Below, in pieces: positions 35,101-47,000 of a stretch of 64,000 bases of DNA. The stretch's first letter is position 1. Every line of letters begins with the position of its first letter. This DNA is from Petrosia ficiformis (lineage: Eukaryota > Porifera > Demospongiae > Haplosclerida > Petrosiidae). The notes beneath the pieces were generated by a model. It was not told the origin of the DNA. It ran no database searches and saw nothing but the letters and a program-made list of their open reading frames with translations. The position numbers and the translations under genes were made by a program. The DNA lies in the NCBI GenBank assembly GCA_947044365.1, contig OX345637.1:15532916-15596915 (forward strand). Direction: 5' to 3'.

Positions 35101-36290
35101 GTTAATATAATTTAAAAACCTGTTCTAGATCAGAGGGTTTTTCATTTGTTTTTCTCTCCAGTTCAAAATCCTGCATTAGTTTTTTACGTGAGTTTGAATC
35201 TTCCATTTTCTTCAATCTATTTAGTTTAATTTCCTCTTCTAGGAACTTCTTATCTTCAGGTGATAGGACAGCTGATCTCCACTATATAATCATAATACTT
35301 ACTACATGTACACTATCCAGTACATAGCTTTATGTATTTACAAAAAAAAACATTTTTCCTAAGAAATAGTTTTTATCAAAATACTAATGATTGTGTTTAT
35401 ATTTCACTTGGAAGTTAATGAAATTGTGTGTCAAAGAAGCTTAGTAATATCTCCTCCTGTATTCCAAATTTCATTGACTTCCAGTACGAAATAGCAAAAT
35501 GGTGAATGAATGAAGGTAAGTGTTCATCAAAATGTTTTTGCAGGAAAGTGTCCTTTCAAAACTTACATCACATATAGTAATAATGTGTGTAAAAAGTGAA
35601 TAATTAATTACCACTTGTGTTTGGACATAACAATTAATTAACTATTAATATTAATTATATTTTAATTGTGGTTTATTATTAAATTCTTATTCACCTTAAT
35701 TCTGTCAAATTGATTAGTATCAAGTATAACAGACATTCCAGAAGGGTCAGGAGTTTTAGGAACTCTGTAATTAGTAAGAGATAACAAACACATAGTAAAA
35801 TTTTATTTCGCTATTACTTGAGTGTCCTGATTAAATCTTTTGTGACAACTTCTACAACTTTAGGTTGACCTGTACGATATATGATTATAATAATGATAAG
35901 ACCATTAACTATTAATTAATACAGTACTCAGGAAAAAAAGATTGATGCTCAAGTAGTAGTTTGGGAATGAGACTGTATAGTATCCTAATGAGCAAGTACA
36001 GATAGTTCATGTGTTAGTCTTATGGTATATATGTATTGCCATGTTTAAAACATCAGTGACAAGCAGAGATAGATACAGAAGAAAGACAGACAGAGAGAAA
36101 GTGCTGTCTGGAAATACTTCAGAGAGCAAAACCTACCCACAAAAAGAAACAGAATCTTTATGTTGAAAAATGAAAAGGCACCCAAATAATAATTACATGT
36201 ACAATAATTACATGTATAATAATAATTACTCAAATACAAATATTTCACACATTGAATAGGATTATGAACTACAAGTGTACAGATAATTTG

Positions 36291-36357
<67 letters not shown>

Positions 36358-36677
36358 CCTCCTTTTCTGGAGTCAGTTTTCATTCCATCATAGAAGGAGT
36401 CATTCCCTGTTGATGATGTCCATGTTCTGTTACCTGTCATCTGTTGAAGACGTGCGGGAGGTCCAAACAGAGTCTCATCCTGAAAAATAGAGAAGAGTCT
36501 CATCACTATCACACACAACACCATTATCACTTACCACTCTAAAAGACGTAGGCTTGTTATTGAGTGGTTTTGCTTTCTTTGAGAAAGAAGATCTGTTAGA
36601 ACTAGTAGAACGCATACTATTAGCCTGTAAGAAGAAGTGAATAAAAGAAAAGGCTCTGAAAAAGTTGAACATACCAT
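26134..36677 (-). CDS. CFAP45: Cilia- and flagella-associated protein 45 (17 exons)
   Basis: Axonemal coiled-coil protein of the trichohyalin-plectin-homology family, a microtubule inner protein of cilia. Exons in transcript order (plus coordinates): 36675-36677 (ATG only), 36535-36624, 36359-36479, 35818-35869, 35695-35764, 35120-35281, 34568-34741, 33063-33164, 32363-32452, 31459-31545, 31323-31406, 30500-30613, 29699-29778, 29529-29642, 29387-29477, 28601-28686, 26134-26263. All junctions are GT-AG and the frame closes at 550 codons, matching the roughly 550 residues usual for CFAP45. Diagnostic stretches are DETLFGPP near the N terminus, ILNAKCHAIRDAQ in the middle, EKEVARLRAQQEKA and the C-terminal GIPEKYCAEVSRR. 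The protein is long charged helix throughout. The introns hold several unrelated tandem-repeat arrays. It is divergently transcribed from the palmitoyltransferase gene. Confidence 0.92.
26270..26600. repeat. TACATGTA-rich simple repeat
   Basis: CFAP45 last intron. Degenerate short repeats of TACATGTACATA type run up to a truncated SINE. Confidence 0.7.
26598..26708 (+). mobile_element. tRNA-derived SINE, 5'-truncated copy
   Basis: Starts inside the B box (GGGTTCGAATCCC), followed by CACCTGAGGCAA, a T-rich spacer, the complementary TTGTCTCAGGTG and a CTTT-type repeat, ending CAGATAACAT. The same layout recurs in the longer copy at about 30141-30290. Confidence 0.7.
26829..27262. mobile_element. 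Inverted-repeat MITE in CFAP45 intron
   Basis: Begins AAGTTTGCTGGTGGGTGGCA and ends with its near complement TGCCACTCACCAGCAAACTT. The arms extend imperfectly for about 100 bp and include AGCCCGTGTA / TACACGGGCT. Inside, from ATG near 26975, is a short frame MPEHTYLICGNN... that vaguely resembles the start of a THAP domain, but it stops quickly. The superfamily is uncertain. Confidence 0.65.
27922..27969. repeat. Near-perfect 20-bp palindrome
   Basis: Arms TTCGCATATTGGAAGTTATA and its complement are separated by 8 bases containing ACCGGT. Lies in the last CFAP45 intron. Confidence 0.8.
28096..28590. repeat. Tandem array, TACATGTACATGTATATTGATGA unit
   Basis: About 14 variant copies alternate GAGTTCATACG, ACTC and ATTTCATATC-type segments between TACATGTA blocks. 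Ends 10 bp before CFAP45 exon 16. Confidence 0.85.
28740..29380. repeat. Tandem array, CATCATTTCATCTTCACACAA unit
   Basis: Degenerate repeats of about 20-40 bp fill most of the intron between CFAP45 exons 15 and 16. Confidence 0.8.
30141..30290 (+). mobile_element. tRNA-derived SINE, fuller copy
   Basis: Contains a tRNA-like head. The A box is TAGCTCAGTTGGTAGAGC, the anticodon-like stem TCTGT/GCAGA, and the B box GGTTCGAATCC with a good T stem (GTGGG/CCCAC). The acceptor stem does not pair and the base before the anticodon position is C rather than T, so it is not a working tRNA. The body is a 12-bp inverted repeat CACCTGAGGCAA...TTGCCTCAGGTG, followed by a TTTC tail and CAGATAACAT. A related truncated copy is at 26598. 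Confidence 0.78.
30308..30450. repeat. ACACAGAGAC-type simple repeat
   Basis: Low-complexity repeats with a short TATA run, between the SINE and CFAP45 exon 12. Confidence 0.7.
30635..31295. repeat. Minisatellite, GGAGAGACAATGGAGG unit
   Basis: About 40 variant copies of a 15-17-bp purine-rich unit fill the intron between CFAP45 exons 11 and 12. Strand asymmetry is strong (G/A on plus). It creates long spurious open frames on both strands, none of which is a gene. Confidence 0.9.
31565..32035. repeat. 71-bp tandem repeat, about 6 copies
   Basis: The unit includes TACTATATTTATGCATTGTT and TACATACATACACATATGTA. Copies are nearly identical except for extra TACATG steps in later ones. Intron between CFAP45 exons 9 and 10. 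Confidence 0.88.
32634..32785. repeat. 58-bp tandem repeat, 2.6 copies
   Basis: The unit contains ACCCTACATCTATCCATCCA and GAGGTATTACACTATTCCCT; the copies shown are almost identical. Intron between CFAP45 exons 8 and 9. Confidence 0.85.
33180..33860. repeat. TACATGTAGATA / TAGATA repeats
   Basis: Degenerate short repeats with many TACATGTA palindromes, in the intron between CFAP45 exons 7 and 8. Confidence 0.75.
34135..34305. repeat. Two-copy direct repeat of about 95 bp
   Basis: TTCCTTTATTATAACTTCAC through TCTGATTGGCTCTGTCTG occurs twice. Intron between CFAP45 exons 7 and 8. Confidence 0.75.
36293..36352. repeat. AT dinucleotide microsatellite
   Basis: About 28 TA repeats a few bases from the donor of CFAP45 exon 3. 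Confidence 0.95.
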
Positions 36678-36817
36678 CTTTCTCAAATGTTGTTGTTTGG
36701 TTTCAAGGTTACTATGGTAACTGTTAGTTAGTTACTATAACAACCAATTTCAGCCTCGCCTATATAACCACGCCTACTGTAGTTTGGAGGGCAATTAATT
36801 AATTAATTATAATAAAG
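36678..36817. promoter_or_regulatory. Bidirectional CFAP45 / palmitoyltransferase promoter with X-boxes
   Basis: Only 140 bp separate the two divergent start codons. The interval holds a perfect palindromic RFX X-box, GTTACTATGGTAAC (36708-36721), a second weaker one, GTTACTATAACAAC (36731-36744), and a CCAAT box directly after it. RFX factors binding X-boxes are the conserved regulators of ciliary genes in animals, which fits CFAP45. Binding is inferred from the motif. Confidence 0.75.
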
Positions 36818-39800
36818 ATGGTGGTGTTTCACAAGGATCCAGTTGGTATTGTAACCTTTGTGGGAGTTGAGATTTTGTTGTTATTTGGTGATCTAGGAGG
36901 TGTAAGTGTTGTGATTGAGTATGGAAAACATGAAGAGTAAGTACTGTACACATGTATATTACACGTGTAACATGGCACATTTTTTAATTGGTGTTCCATA
37001 GTTTGTTTTCAGGGCTAATATAATGCATATGATAGTATTATTATTAACAACTCATTGTCACTACAATGGTGTTCACATATACATACTAATCAAGGTGGAA
37101 TTTATCATGTCGTATATATTTTTTACAGGAGATGGCGGACTGTGGCTGCATTATTCCTTCATTTTTTGTATGCAATGGCTGTAATTTCACATTTGAGAGC
37201 ATCTTTCAGTAATCCAGGTCAGACATGGGGGCTGTTTCTTGATGTAACTGCCAGCAGGATTAGATAAATTTATTCTAGGTTTTATCATTATTTGAGTTGG
37301 GTGTGGTTTATTATTTATAGAACTATCGACATGGGGTCAATCACAATGCAATACATGTAAAGTATATTATTATTACTCCAGTATTACCTGAAGAATCAGT
37401 ATACTGTTATTACTATTACCTCCTAAATCATTGTACTATTACCTTAAATATGAGTAGATTATCTAAGTCAATGTAATGCATTACTATTACCTCCTATAAT
37501 CAGTAGATTATCTAAGTCAATGTAATGCATTACTATTATCTGTAGATTACAATTACTACACAAGTGATATGGAATACTATAGTATTGAGGTTTTTTTGAA
37601 ATTCTTTCATATTTTAAATTAAATGACCATTACATTTAATGTTCACAAGTTTCTCCAAAACTGAACCGTTAAGTCCACATCTTTCTGCACGAAACGTCTC
37701 TCTACTGGCACTACTATAATGAACATATTACTTAAAGTCAATTACTATTATCTCAAAATTGAGATTGTCTCAGTCTTTTTAAATTACCTATTACTATTTC
37801 CTTGAACTAGAGAATGATAATCATTTTGGGGCAAGCCTGAGAGTGAGATCACATTAAAAGATGTGGTTGTAAAACGAGGTTGTGCGCAACTGCGCATGCA
37901 TTAGGAACGCGTGCAAGTCTGTGAAAATGGCACAGAAAAGAGAATTCGATGTGTCAGACATGAAGGAGCATTCAAATGCCACAGTTCATGGAATAGTGAT
38001 GGAGGTTTCACCAATAAAAGTAAGTAAGAAAATCCTGATGTTAAATACTTTAGCGGGAAGATCACTTTGCTCAGCAGTCTCCATAGCTGTTCTGTCTCTC
38101 CCGCAGAATCTTCAATCTCTCTTCTCAGGCTTTGCTCAGCAGTCTCCACATCGCTTATCTCCACTTGTCTCTCTCGATTATGACGAGCTCTATCAGTCTC
38201 TCTTCTCTTATGTAATCTCACTTCTCTCTCCTCTTTAGTTTCTGCTGCTCGTTTAGCTCTGTCCTTTTCTCTTCTTCTCAATTTCATAACGAACAATGCA
38301 ACCACATGGCTTTCTCAAATTTTATTGATGAAATTAAATGGTAAACGAGAATTGAAGCATTTACGAAATACGTATGATGCAAACAAAAACATATACAATG
38401 CAAACTTTTCAGCTACCTCCCTAGTGTGGGGCTCACTCAGGCTTGCCCCAATTATCTATTACTATTACCTCATGTTTCAAGTTCAAGTTTTATTGTCCTA
38501 AGTTAACTTTAATTCCATATTATCATTATTATGTGATTATATGTTTGCTTTGATGGATACGTTCATTAATTAGTTCCTCTACATGTAAGTACATGTATAT
38601 ATATTTATTATTAATTGGATTCCCAAGAGAGAAAATAACATCAGTCCCAATTTCTGATACAGTAATAACATGTATTACTATGGAAGGTTGAATTTTAGTT
38701 ATGATGTCATTTATTTGTGCAAATGGAGGAGAGGTACTCCTTTTAGTTAGTACACTATAATGTAGAACCAGTTAACTAACTAAGAGTTTAATACTGTTTG
38801 GGGTCAGCTAGTGTACATATAGGTACATTAGGTGTACAAATAATGAGTGTTTATGAAGAAAACCATTTGATAATATATCCATAATGTTCACTACTCATAT
38901 TCATAATATCATTCTATTAGGGTATGTTCCTAGATCAAGAATTAAAGTAGATTTCTCATCTGATTTAGATAATAAAGAACGACCAAAACGTAAGAAGGTG
39001 AGTTTTACAAGATTGCATATATACTAACATGTAGTATTTGAATATGTGTCAATATATCATAAGATTAGGATTGTGATTCAAATATTACCCTCATTACAAA
39101 GTGTAGGCTAAAGGGTATGGTAATGATTTGTGTGTGTCTGTTCACAACATTGTGTTGAAAACTATAAATATTGATGACTTGAATGAGCTTCTCGCAGACT
39201 TCAAATTATAAAGGAACAAGAGGCTTTTGCTAAAACCTAATTATAAAGTTATGAAAATTTACACAAATGGATGTTACTGTTTCTTGACTCCATCTACAAG
39301 TCATGTGCTGGTCACATGATTCAAGCATGCTGTACATTCAAAGGAGCTTGTTCTTGTACTTTTTGAGGGTGCAAACACTAAGATGTAAGATATATTAGCT
39401 TATAATATACTAATTATTATAATAATTATAAGCTGAGATGTCTTACATCTTAGTGTATGCTTTATGTTGAGCTCTATTGGCTACTGATGTAATGAATAGT
39501 TGTTTGTATGGGTCTGAGTCATAGTCTGTTGAGAGATGAAATAAAATGATAATTCTGTGAAATTTAATAACAAGATCCAAATAAATGAAACATGTAGACC
39601 ATGTAGGACCCTTTGCTGTTGAGACTATACATGCACTATGAATAATTACATGTAGTATATGTATATTTTACGGTGTCCCAATGGCAAGGGTCCTACACAG
39701 TCCATGTTCATACATGTACATGTATAATCATATGGTTATAGTATGCCTGGTTTCTCAAACATTTAGTTTAGTTATAGTTTAATTAACTAAAACAATATTA

Positions 39801-42766
39801 GGCTTACTAAAAGGGTTTTAGTTTTAGTTAACTAACTAAAAGTGCCCATTATTGGCCAATTTTCATTTTAGTTAGTTATAGTTATTACAGTACACTTAGT
39901 AATTTAGTTATAGTTTCATCAACTAAAAGTCATAATCCGTTACTAAAAAGGGTTTTAGTTATAGTTAACTAAAGCAACACAAATGATAATATACCTACAT
40001 GTAAAGGTGTGTAGGGAATTGATGTACTGGTGTAACTCTACAGTTTTAGGTTTAATTATATCTTTTCATCTCCTAGGAGCCTCCAGGAATAGATCAATGG
40101 ACTGTGTGTACTAAATGTGAGACATATAGACCTCCAAGATCACACCACTGCAGGTAAGTACATAAAACAGTTTATAATTTCAATTTTACTTTTTTACTAT
40201 ATAATTAGAATATGTGGTAGATGTGTAAGAAGAATGGATCATCATTGTCCCTGGTAAGCCCCTATAATTATATTATTATTAAATATTAATTATCATATTC
40301 ATAGGATTAATAATTGTGTTGGTGAACTCAATTACAAATACTTTTTTTTATTTATTGCTTATGTTGGTGAGTTAGTATACTAATAATATCCTGGAAATAT
40401 ACTAACAATACACAATATGGAGACTGTTCATCATGATTCATTCATTCATTAATGATATGATCATGATGATATTCTCATTAGTGCTGATAAGTAAATTGAT
40501 AATCAATATCAGCCATTATTGGGAACACAGAAGCCCATAACAATGTTGACCAGAAATATGTTTTTTGGCTTCTCAGTTCAAAGCATGCTCTCACTTTCCT
40601 GATAGTAGGTGACTCCATTTCTGCCTCCAGACATGTTCATTTACTAGCTAACCTTGGAGATCTTCAAGGTGTAGACGCCATATTTAACGAAGGCGTGTAC
40701 ACATGTAGATTCTAAAAATAGTAACAAACTGTGAGACAGATAGTTTGACCAATGTAAATAAATGCATGGTCATCTGCAACTCCTACTCTTACACTTTCTA
40801 GTTCTGGTCAATGTCATTATGAGCTCCTGTTGACCATTATTATTAGTATAGTTATAAACAAAATTGATGTTTGAAATTCAAATTTTCACTGATATTCAGA
40901 TATCAATATTGAAATTTGAAAGGGCCATGGCCATAATACATGTTTAATAAGCTGTTGTTGACCTTTCTTTGCTGTTTCTTAAAACCTTAAATTTATACAA
41001 CATAGAATACAACTTTAATGTATTGTAACTGCAAGTAGAATAATACATGTAGTCCAAGATAGGCTGTTTAAGAGATCATAATAACAAATAAGTTTGGGGG
41101 TGTTTGAGATATGGTACCTCCTAAGGCTATGATTAATGAGTGGGTGACAGAGCGATATACAGGTGTAACTGGGCTGTATTTAGGGGGGGGGGGGGGGGTG
41201 GGGGGGAGGATTGGCCCCCCCTTATCGATATTTTGCCCCCCCTTGAACATTGACAAATAATAATTAATGATTTAGCAGTACACTGTGCAGTCAGCAAAAA
41301 TAACAGTCCTTACACCTACTGTATATAGAGTAACAATTAGCCTAAGAATGCATGTAAAGTGAGCTTTGAGCCTCTACTATATGTAAAATTTTCTTCCAAA
41401 CCCCCCTAGCTTTACACGTGCTTACACACAAACTGGGGGGCAAAGCCCCCCCCCCTTCATTCCCAGACACACATATTTGTCCCCCCCTTTTGAAGAATCC
41501 TAAATACAGCAACTGTTCTTAATTTATATTTATTAATTAATACCAGATGTAATGTGTGGTTATGGACTCATTCTCATACTGATGGACTGGATCCAGAACT
41601 GGCATATTGATCAAGGACCAATGGACAGGTAAGTGATGTAATTAATACATTATCAAATTAGAATACATATACTGGGGGGTATTATTATTAGATGATAAAT
41701 GATATTAGTAGTTATTGTTTATCTGCCTGCAATGGCCAGGATTACAAGGCCAATAATCAATGTATATTAATATACAACACTAATTATAATTACATAATTA
41801 TACATTTTAATTAAATCATTCCTTCGGCTTTAATATGTGTGGGTGTGTAATGAGAAAGAAACTAAGAAATAATATTGTAGTATATATTATTATTATTATA
41901 TATTATATTTTTATAGAATACTAACTATTTTATTATTTTTTTGTGCTATCATATTTGGAATGTTTGTTGGTGGAATGGTACTAGCTCAGGTGAGTTATAG
42001 TATACTAATAATATACTAATAATATACTAATAATATACTGAATTGATACTGGATATGATAATAATTAACAACTTGTAGTAATGTGCGTGTGCAATTTAAT
42101 GAAGACTAATTGATAAATGTTACTGACAGCTCCAGGTTTAACTGTTGTTAGAAAATTAAAAAAAAAACTGATTAGTAATTAAGAACCTAACAGGAGCCCA
42201 TAATGAAAAAATAGAGGATAGAGGTAGGAGCGTGAAATGACTACACACTTGAGTTAAATGTGTGATAGAGCTGTCGAGAGTTGTGTTACTATTTTTAACT
42301 ACATAAAATAGTAATAATTTTATTATAATTACTAGGGTGGGACCACACAAGTTGGTATGGCTGCTAAAGTACATGGGCAAGACTAAGTTCTCTATAGGTG
42401 AAAGTAGAAACATCATGCCTTATCAACACCCACCCAGTGAATATATATAATTAGTTTTATTAATAATAATGAATAACAATTAGTTTAAAAATAGTAACAC
42501 AACTCCCAACAGCTCCATCGGACATTTAAATCAATTGTGTGTTCATTTCACGCTCCTACCTCTTCCACTATTCATCCATTATTGGTTCCTGGTTCAATAC
42601 TGATGTGTACTGAACATAATAATCCATAGTAGGTTTGTAAAGTAACAGGAAACACTAAAATAATGTTAAGTTGTCATATCATGGTCCAATCATAGCTGTA
42701 TTTAATATTTGTAGTATTTTGTGGTTACTATTAACTAAAGAGAAATCCCCTACATGTACATGTATG

Positions 42767-42798
<32 letters not shown>

Positions 42799-43988
42799 AT
42801 AGACCAGACTGTACTGTATTCATTTATATCTGATATATATACATGTATTTCCCTAACATACAAAGTGCAGGTATTATAATGTACATGTACATATACATGT
42901 ACATGTACATGTTTTAACACTACTAATAATTGATCCTTCTCAATTTTCAGTTTAGTGTCCATTATTGAAAAATAACCGTATATTTCAAGAATAGCTAACT
43001 ACATGTAATTATAAAATAATATGATTGACTCAATAGTTGTATTACTATACAACACACTAAAATATAAATAACATATTCTCTAATACATAATGTGTATTAT
43101 TTGGGTGAGCCTGAGTGAGTGTATGTAGTCAACTAAATGGACAAATGAATGAACATTGTTTGTACCCATTGGAGTTGAGTATTATTATTACAGTATTATA
43201 TTATCAATAGGTTATGTCTGTGTTATGTAATAGAAGTGCTATTGAAATCAGACGATATGGTAGACCAATGGGATTCCCCACCACACCCAAACTAATGTTA
43301 ATAGCAGGTGTATGTGGAAGAGGTATAATCAATCATATTTTCATATACATGTACATGTACGTACTAGTCACCTGATCATTTTGTATGTACAATAAGAATA
43401 CATTAATTACTTAAACCATAGCTACAACATGTACCTATGAAAATACAAATATAATTATGATCATCATACATGTACATGTACATGTAGATATACTAAATCA
43501 TTTTTTATGGTGCATTAAGCATTGTACATGTATGTGACATGATGATGAAAGTTCAATAATGCCTTCACTTCACTCATGTATTTTAGCCCACTAAAGTCCC
43601 ACATTAACTACACAGTAGATTATAGTCTGTTAAGGGTTATGACACAATGTGGGTGGGGTTTATTAAAGGTTGAGATTTCAAGTAGTGAGTTTAGACATTT
43701 AATGATGTGCCTGAGTTCCCATTATGAATACAGAATTAGTGTCCATCATTTGATATTTCTAGTGTACAAGATCACATTATCACAGGTAACATAGTTAATG
43801 CATTCCTAAGTGTGATTATAGTACAAAATCAGGTGACTGGTATATGAAAGCGGCTCAATGTCATGTGATATATACCTTATTTCTCTATAGGGTCTAAGCT
43901 ATTCTGGATTTTTCCATGTATCAAAGCTCAAATACCAGATCCTGTTCCTCCTAATGACAAATTTAATGATATAAATCAGTTTGTATAA
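36818..43988 (+). CDS. DHHC-type palmitoyltransferase, ZDHHC3/7-like (10 exons)
   Basis: Membrane S-acyltransferase that attaches palmitate to protein cysteines, likely in the Golgi or ER. Exons: 36818-36936, 37129-37217, 38921-38997, 40077-40153, 40209-40253, 40305-40366, 41547-41628, 41917-41989, 43211-43322, 43891-43988. The frame closes at 278 codons. Four membrane segments are expected at about residues 8-35, 44-63, 147-170 and 186-207. The zinc-binding cysteine-rich domain lies between the second and third, with CTKCETYRPPRSHHC, CGRCVRRM and the catalytic DHHC at about 131-134, followed by PWINNCVGELN. ASFSNPG after the second helix corresponds to the DPG motif, with Asn for Asp. The introns are loaded with inverted-repeat elements. 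The stop lies 102 bp from the convergent TMEM147 stop. Confidence 0.9.
37826..38451. mobile_element. Inverted-repeat element with OB-fold and coiled-coil ORF pieces
   Basis: Bounded by TTGGGGCAAGCCTGAG and its complement, in intron 2 of the palmitoyltransferase gene. Inside are two divergent exon-like fragments. The plus-strand one (37927-38019, start ATG, good GTAAGT donor) has VHGIVMEVSPIK, which resembles the start of RPA-like OB-fold proteins found in transposons. The minus-strand one (38305 down to about 38030) begins with an Arg/Glu-rich RRREKDRAKRAAETKEEREV helix of the kind seen at the N terminus of Helitron-type helicase ORFs. Both are truncated. It looks like a composite of captured 5' ends. 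Confidence 0.55.
39376..39455. repeat. Hairpin-forming inverted repeat
   Basis: CACTAAGATGTAAGA at one end and TCTTACATCTTAGTG at the other, with the arms continuing through AGCTTATAAT / ATTATAAGCT. In intron 3 of the palmitoyltransferase gene. Confidence 0.75.
39596..39708. repeat. Short inverted repeat
   Basis: Imperfect arms around TAGGACCCTTTGC and GCAAGGGTCCTA, about 110 bp overall. In palmitoyltransferase intron 3. Confidence 0.6.
41174..41509. mobile_element. Inverted-repeat element with poly-G tract
   Basis: Starts CTGTATTTAGG and ends CCTAAATACAG. Just inside are long G runs and, at the other end, C-rich runs (GCCCCCCC blocks). In intron 6 of the palmitoyltransferase gene; no ORF. 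The same kind of C-rich, CCCCCC-containing sequence appears near 590-670. Confidence 0.65.
42183..42592. mobile_element. Fold-back MITE
   Basis: Inverted arms of about 110 bp: GAGGTAGGAGCGTGAAATGA pairs with TCATTTCACGCTCCTACCTC, and AGTTGTGTTACTATTTTTAA with its complement. In intron 8 of the palmitoyltransferase gene. Confidence 0.75.
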
Positions 43989-44090
43989 TACCCTTTTCTT
44001 ATGATGATCGAGATTTTATAATAATTTATAACATTATTTTAGTAATAATTATTAACATTAATCATTAATTAATTTCGTTATTAATTAATT

Positions 44091-47000
44091 TCATTTACTA
44101 GACATGCCTGAATATAACAAAAGTGCTATGAATCCTGTTACCATGGCAACAATAGTTTTAAATAGAAGTAGCCCCCATCCTTTAATACCAATTATATGAT
44201 AAATGAAGTGGAATAATAGTGGTCTATAACACAGGAACATTAGAAGAACTCCTACAAGAACAGTAATAGTTCGGTTGAGATCATTACGACTCCATAACCA
44301 TAAATATGTACAAACAGACACTAGAAAAACCTGTATTTGAAATAGATATAATGATTACGTCAATATACATACAATACACAAGCTTACTAAATTAATGTTT
44401 GCATCAAAACTCGATTGAATATATTTCCAGTCAAATTCAGTAGATCTTGCACCAAACCACAATGGTAGGAGTCGAGTTGATATCAATTCAGCTAAACCCC
44501 AACCTATAGTAATATATATATACTATACAGTAAACTCCTATAGTAATGAATACACTACATGTACTGTCCTGTTAAACAAAAGAGGTGTATTATATTGACA
44601 CTATGAGATAAACTATTGTTAAAAGTGTTGTGTTAGTTAAGGTGGTGTTACAGTGATGTTAATGAATTCATAGTTCAAAAGTTTTTATTATTATTATGGC
44701 CCGTAGGGCCATCCCTATGATTGCTTTCCCACGGGTTCGATGTATGTTTATATAAATTATATATATATAATATATTCTTGTGTCACTTGCGCGACTATGC
44801 GTTGTATACGTAGTTAAGGAAGTTGCGTCATTCCCGGGGGCTCGGTCAATTAATGGGCGTGGCGCGTAAAAGAACGCGCGTTTGAGCTACAGACCAGCCA
44901 GGAAGATTCAGAAAGGATGTAAAACTGCTAATAACTGTTGTATATAGCAGAGAAACAGTATAGATATTATGCAAGAATCTTTAACAAGTAAGTATGATAA
45001 GTTGTTGAGTTTCAAACACGAGGAAGTCATCATTTAGAACCTTGAAGGAGTACCTCAGTCAGTTCATCAGACATCTGTGTATTTAGACTGCAATTAGGCT
45101 TACACTTACGTATTCAGGCCCCAGGAGTACACAGAAAGGTAGAGACACCAGTGCCATCAGCAATGCTTAATACATAGTCATCACAAAGCAAATATAGGGA
45201 TGTTTTTTTCTCTATATACACTTGTTATTTTTCATTATTTTGTTTTATAATTTAATAATTTAATAATTAACATTACCTTACTTGTCATTTATTGATGGTG
45301 AAAATTTCAAGTTGTTCCCTTGTTGCATTCAAGAGTTACGAGCATGAAAAAGCCCATCACAAAAGTACATTTTTAATACAAAGTACTCAACATAGAGAAT
45401 GGAAAGTCGCTGTACATGTATAACTTACTAGGATCTACAGTTCTATGAAGGTATTTTTGATATCTCTTCCTGTTCCAAAGATATTATACATAGTCAACAC
45501 GTATCTCCACATATCTCCAGAGAACGTACTTCATAGAATTGTTCGCCCACATGTTTTGGTTCTCTGATTGATTTTTCATAGCTGTACGAATTATTAGAGC
45601 TGTGAAAAATGTATCTCAGTACAACCCACTGATTTTGATTCATTATAGCAGAGATAATACCACAGGAATGTATATTTAACGCAGTTATGTATGCCCATAG
45701 TATTGTACTGCAACCACAAAATGAATATCATGAAATATAATTAACGGGCAATTGTATGGTTTCTTGCTTCCGCTGTAACACCACCTTAAGTAATGACAGG
45801 TCTACTAACTTATATACAAGTAGAAATTAGTGAATTGGTACTTACTAAAAGTAATATCTACAAACCAGATATAGTGTATATACACTGATCATAAACAAGA
45901 GGAAAGGTCATTCACTAATCACATTATTAATATAATTATTAACATACCTACACTTGTAACAAGAACCTTCATTTCACCTTTACCAAGTAATCTTGTCAAG
46001 ACAAGATATAAACCAAGAAAATCAATAATATCTACCATACACTTTACTGATTCCTATTAATAATATTAATAATATAATTATATTGAGGGGAAATCCCTAT
46101 TACTTACTGTTAATGGATCTATACCATCCTCTAATTCATTAACTGGAAAGAAGGTTGCTAATAGTAACATCTAAAATGATGGATTAGTAACAAATATTAC
46201 ATGAGAACATTATGGTTATGAGTTCTTCATACTAACTAACATATAATATGATAAAGAGAATATAATATCATTTGATACCACAGAAATATTCATAACTTTA
46301 GTTCGGAATAAGCAATAATATTTTCATACAACTATCATTCCTGCACTTTTTGTGTATGTCAAATTTCAAATGTTAATCCATTGCTTCATTACAGTACTAT
46401 GGTTTCATTACAGTACTAGGGTTTCATTTAGGGGAAATATTTCCCCTCTCAACAAATTTAAAATGAAACCCTGAGTTAGGCTGAGTACAACCATGTATTA
46501 ACCTTATGACATTAAACTATACATGTATTACATAATACATATAAACACATAATTTGAATGTGAACCGATCATCCTTATGTTCATTCCCAGATATCTTATT
46601 GTATAATGAACATGGATTGGAATTTAACATTAGAAATAGAGAGCTTTTTTAACAGGATTATGATGTACAAATAATGAAGTAAAATGAGATGTATCATAAC
46701 ACCTCTCGAAAATATAATTTTCACTGATATGTATTGAATTAGCCCCACTATAATCTTATTCAATCACATTCCCCAGTGACTATATATGACTATTATGTAT
46801 ATCAGTACAAAATAAAGGAGGATAGGATCATTTTCGACTCCCAAAATGTCTATTCCCAAAAGTTCAACTTCCAAAAGGTCAATTCCCAGAATGTCAATGT
46901 TACAAAATGTCAAATATTATAATAATGACCATGTACATGTCATGAGGTCAGTGGGTGTGGTTTAGGTTCTCTGTCTAGTATGTAAGTCTCTCTACAATAT

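Noticed and set aside
44135..44155. X-box GTTACCATGGCAAC near the 3' end of TMEM147
   Set aside because: It lies within the last coding exon and is explained by codons for Val-Ala-Met-Val-Thr on the minus strand; probably chance.
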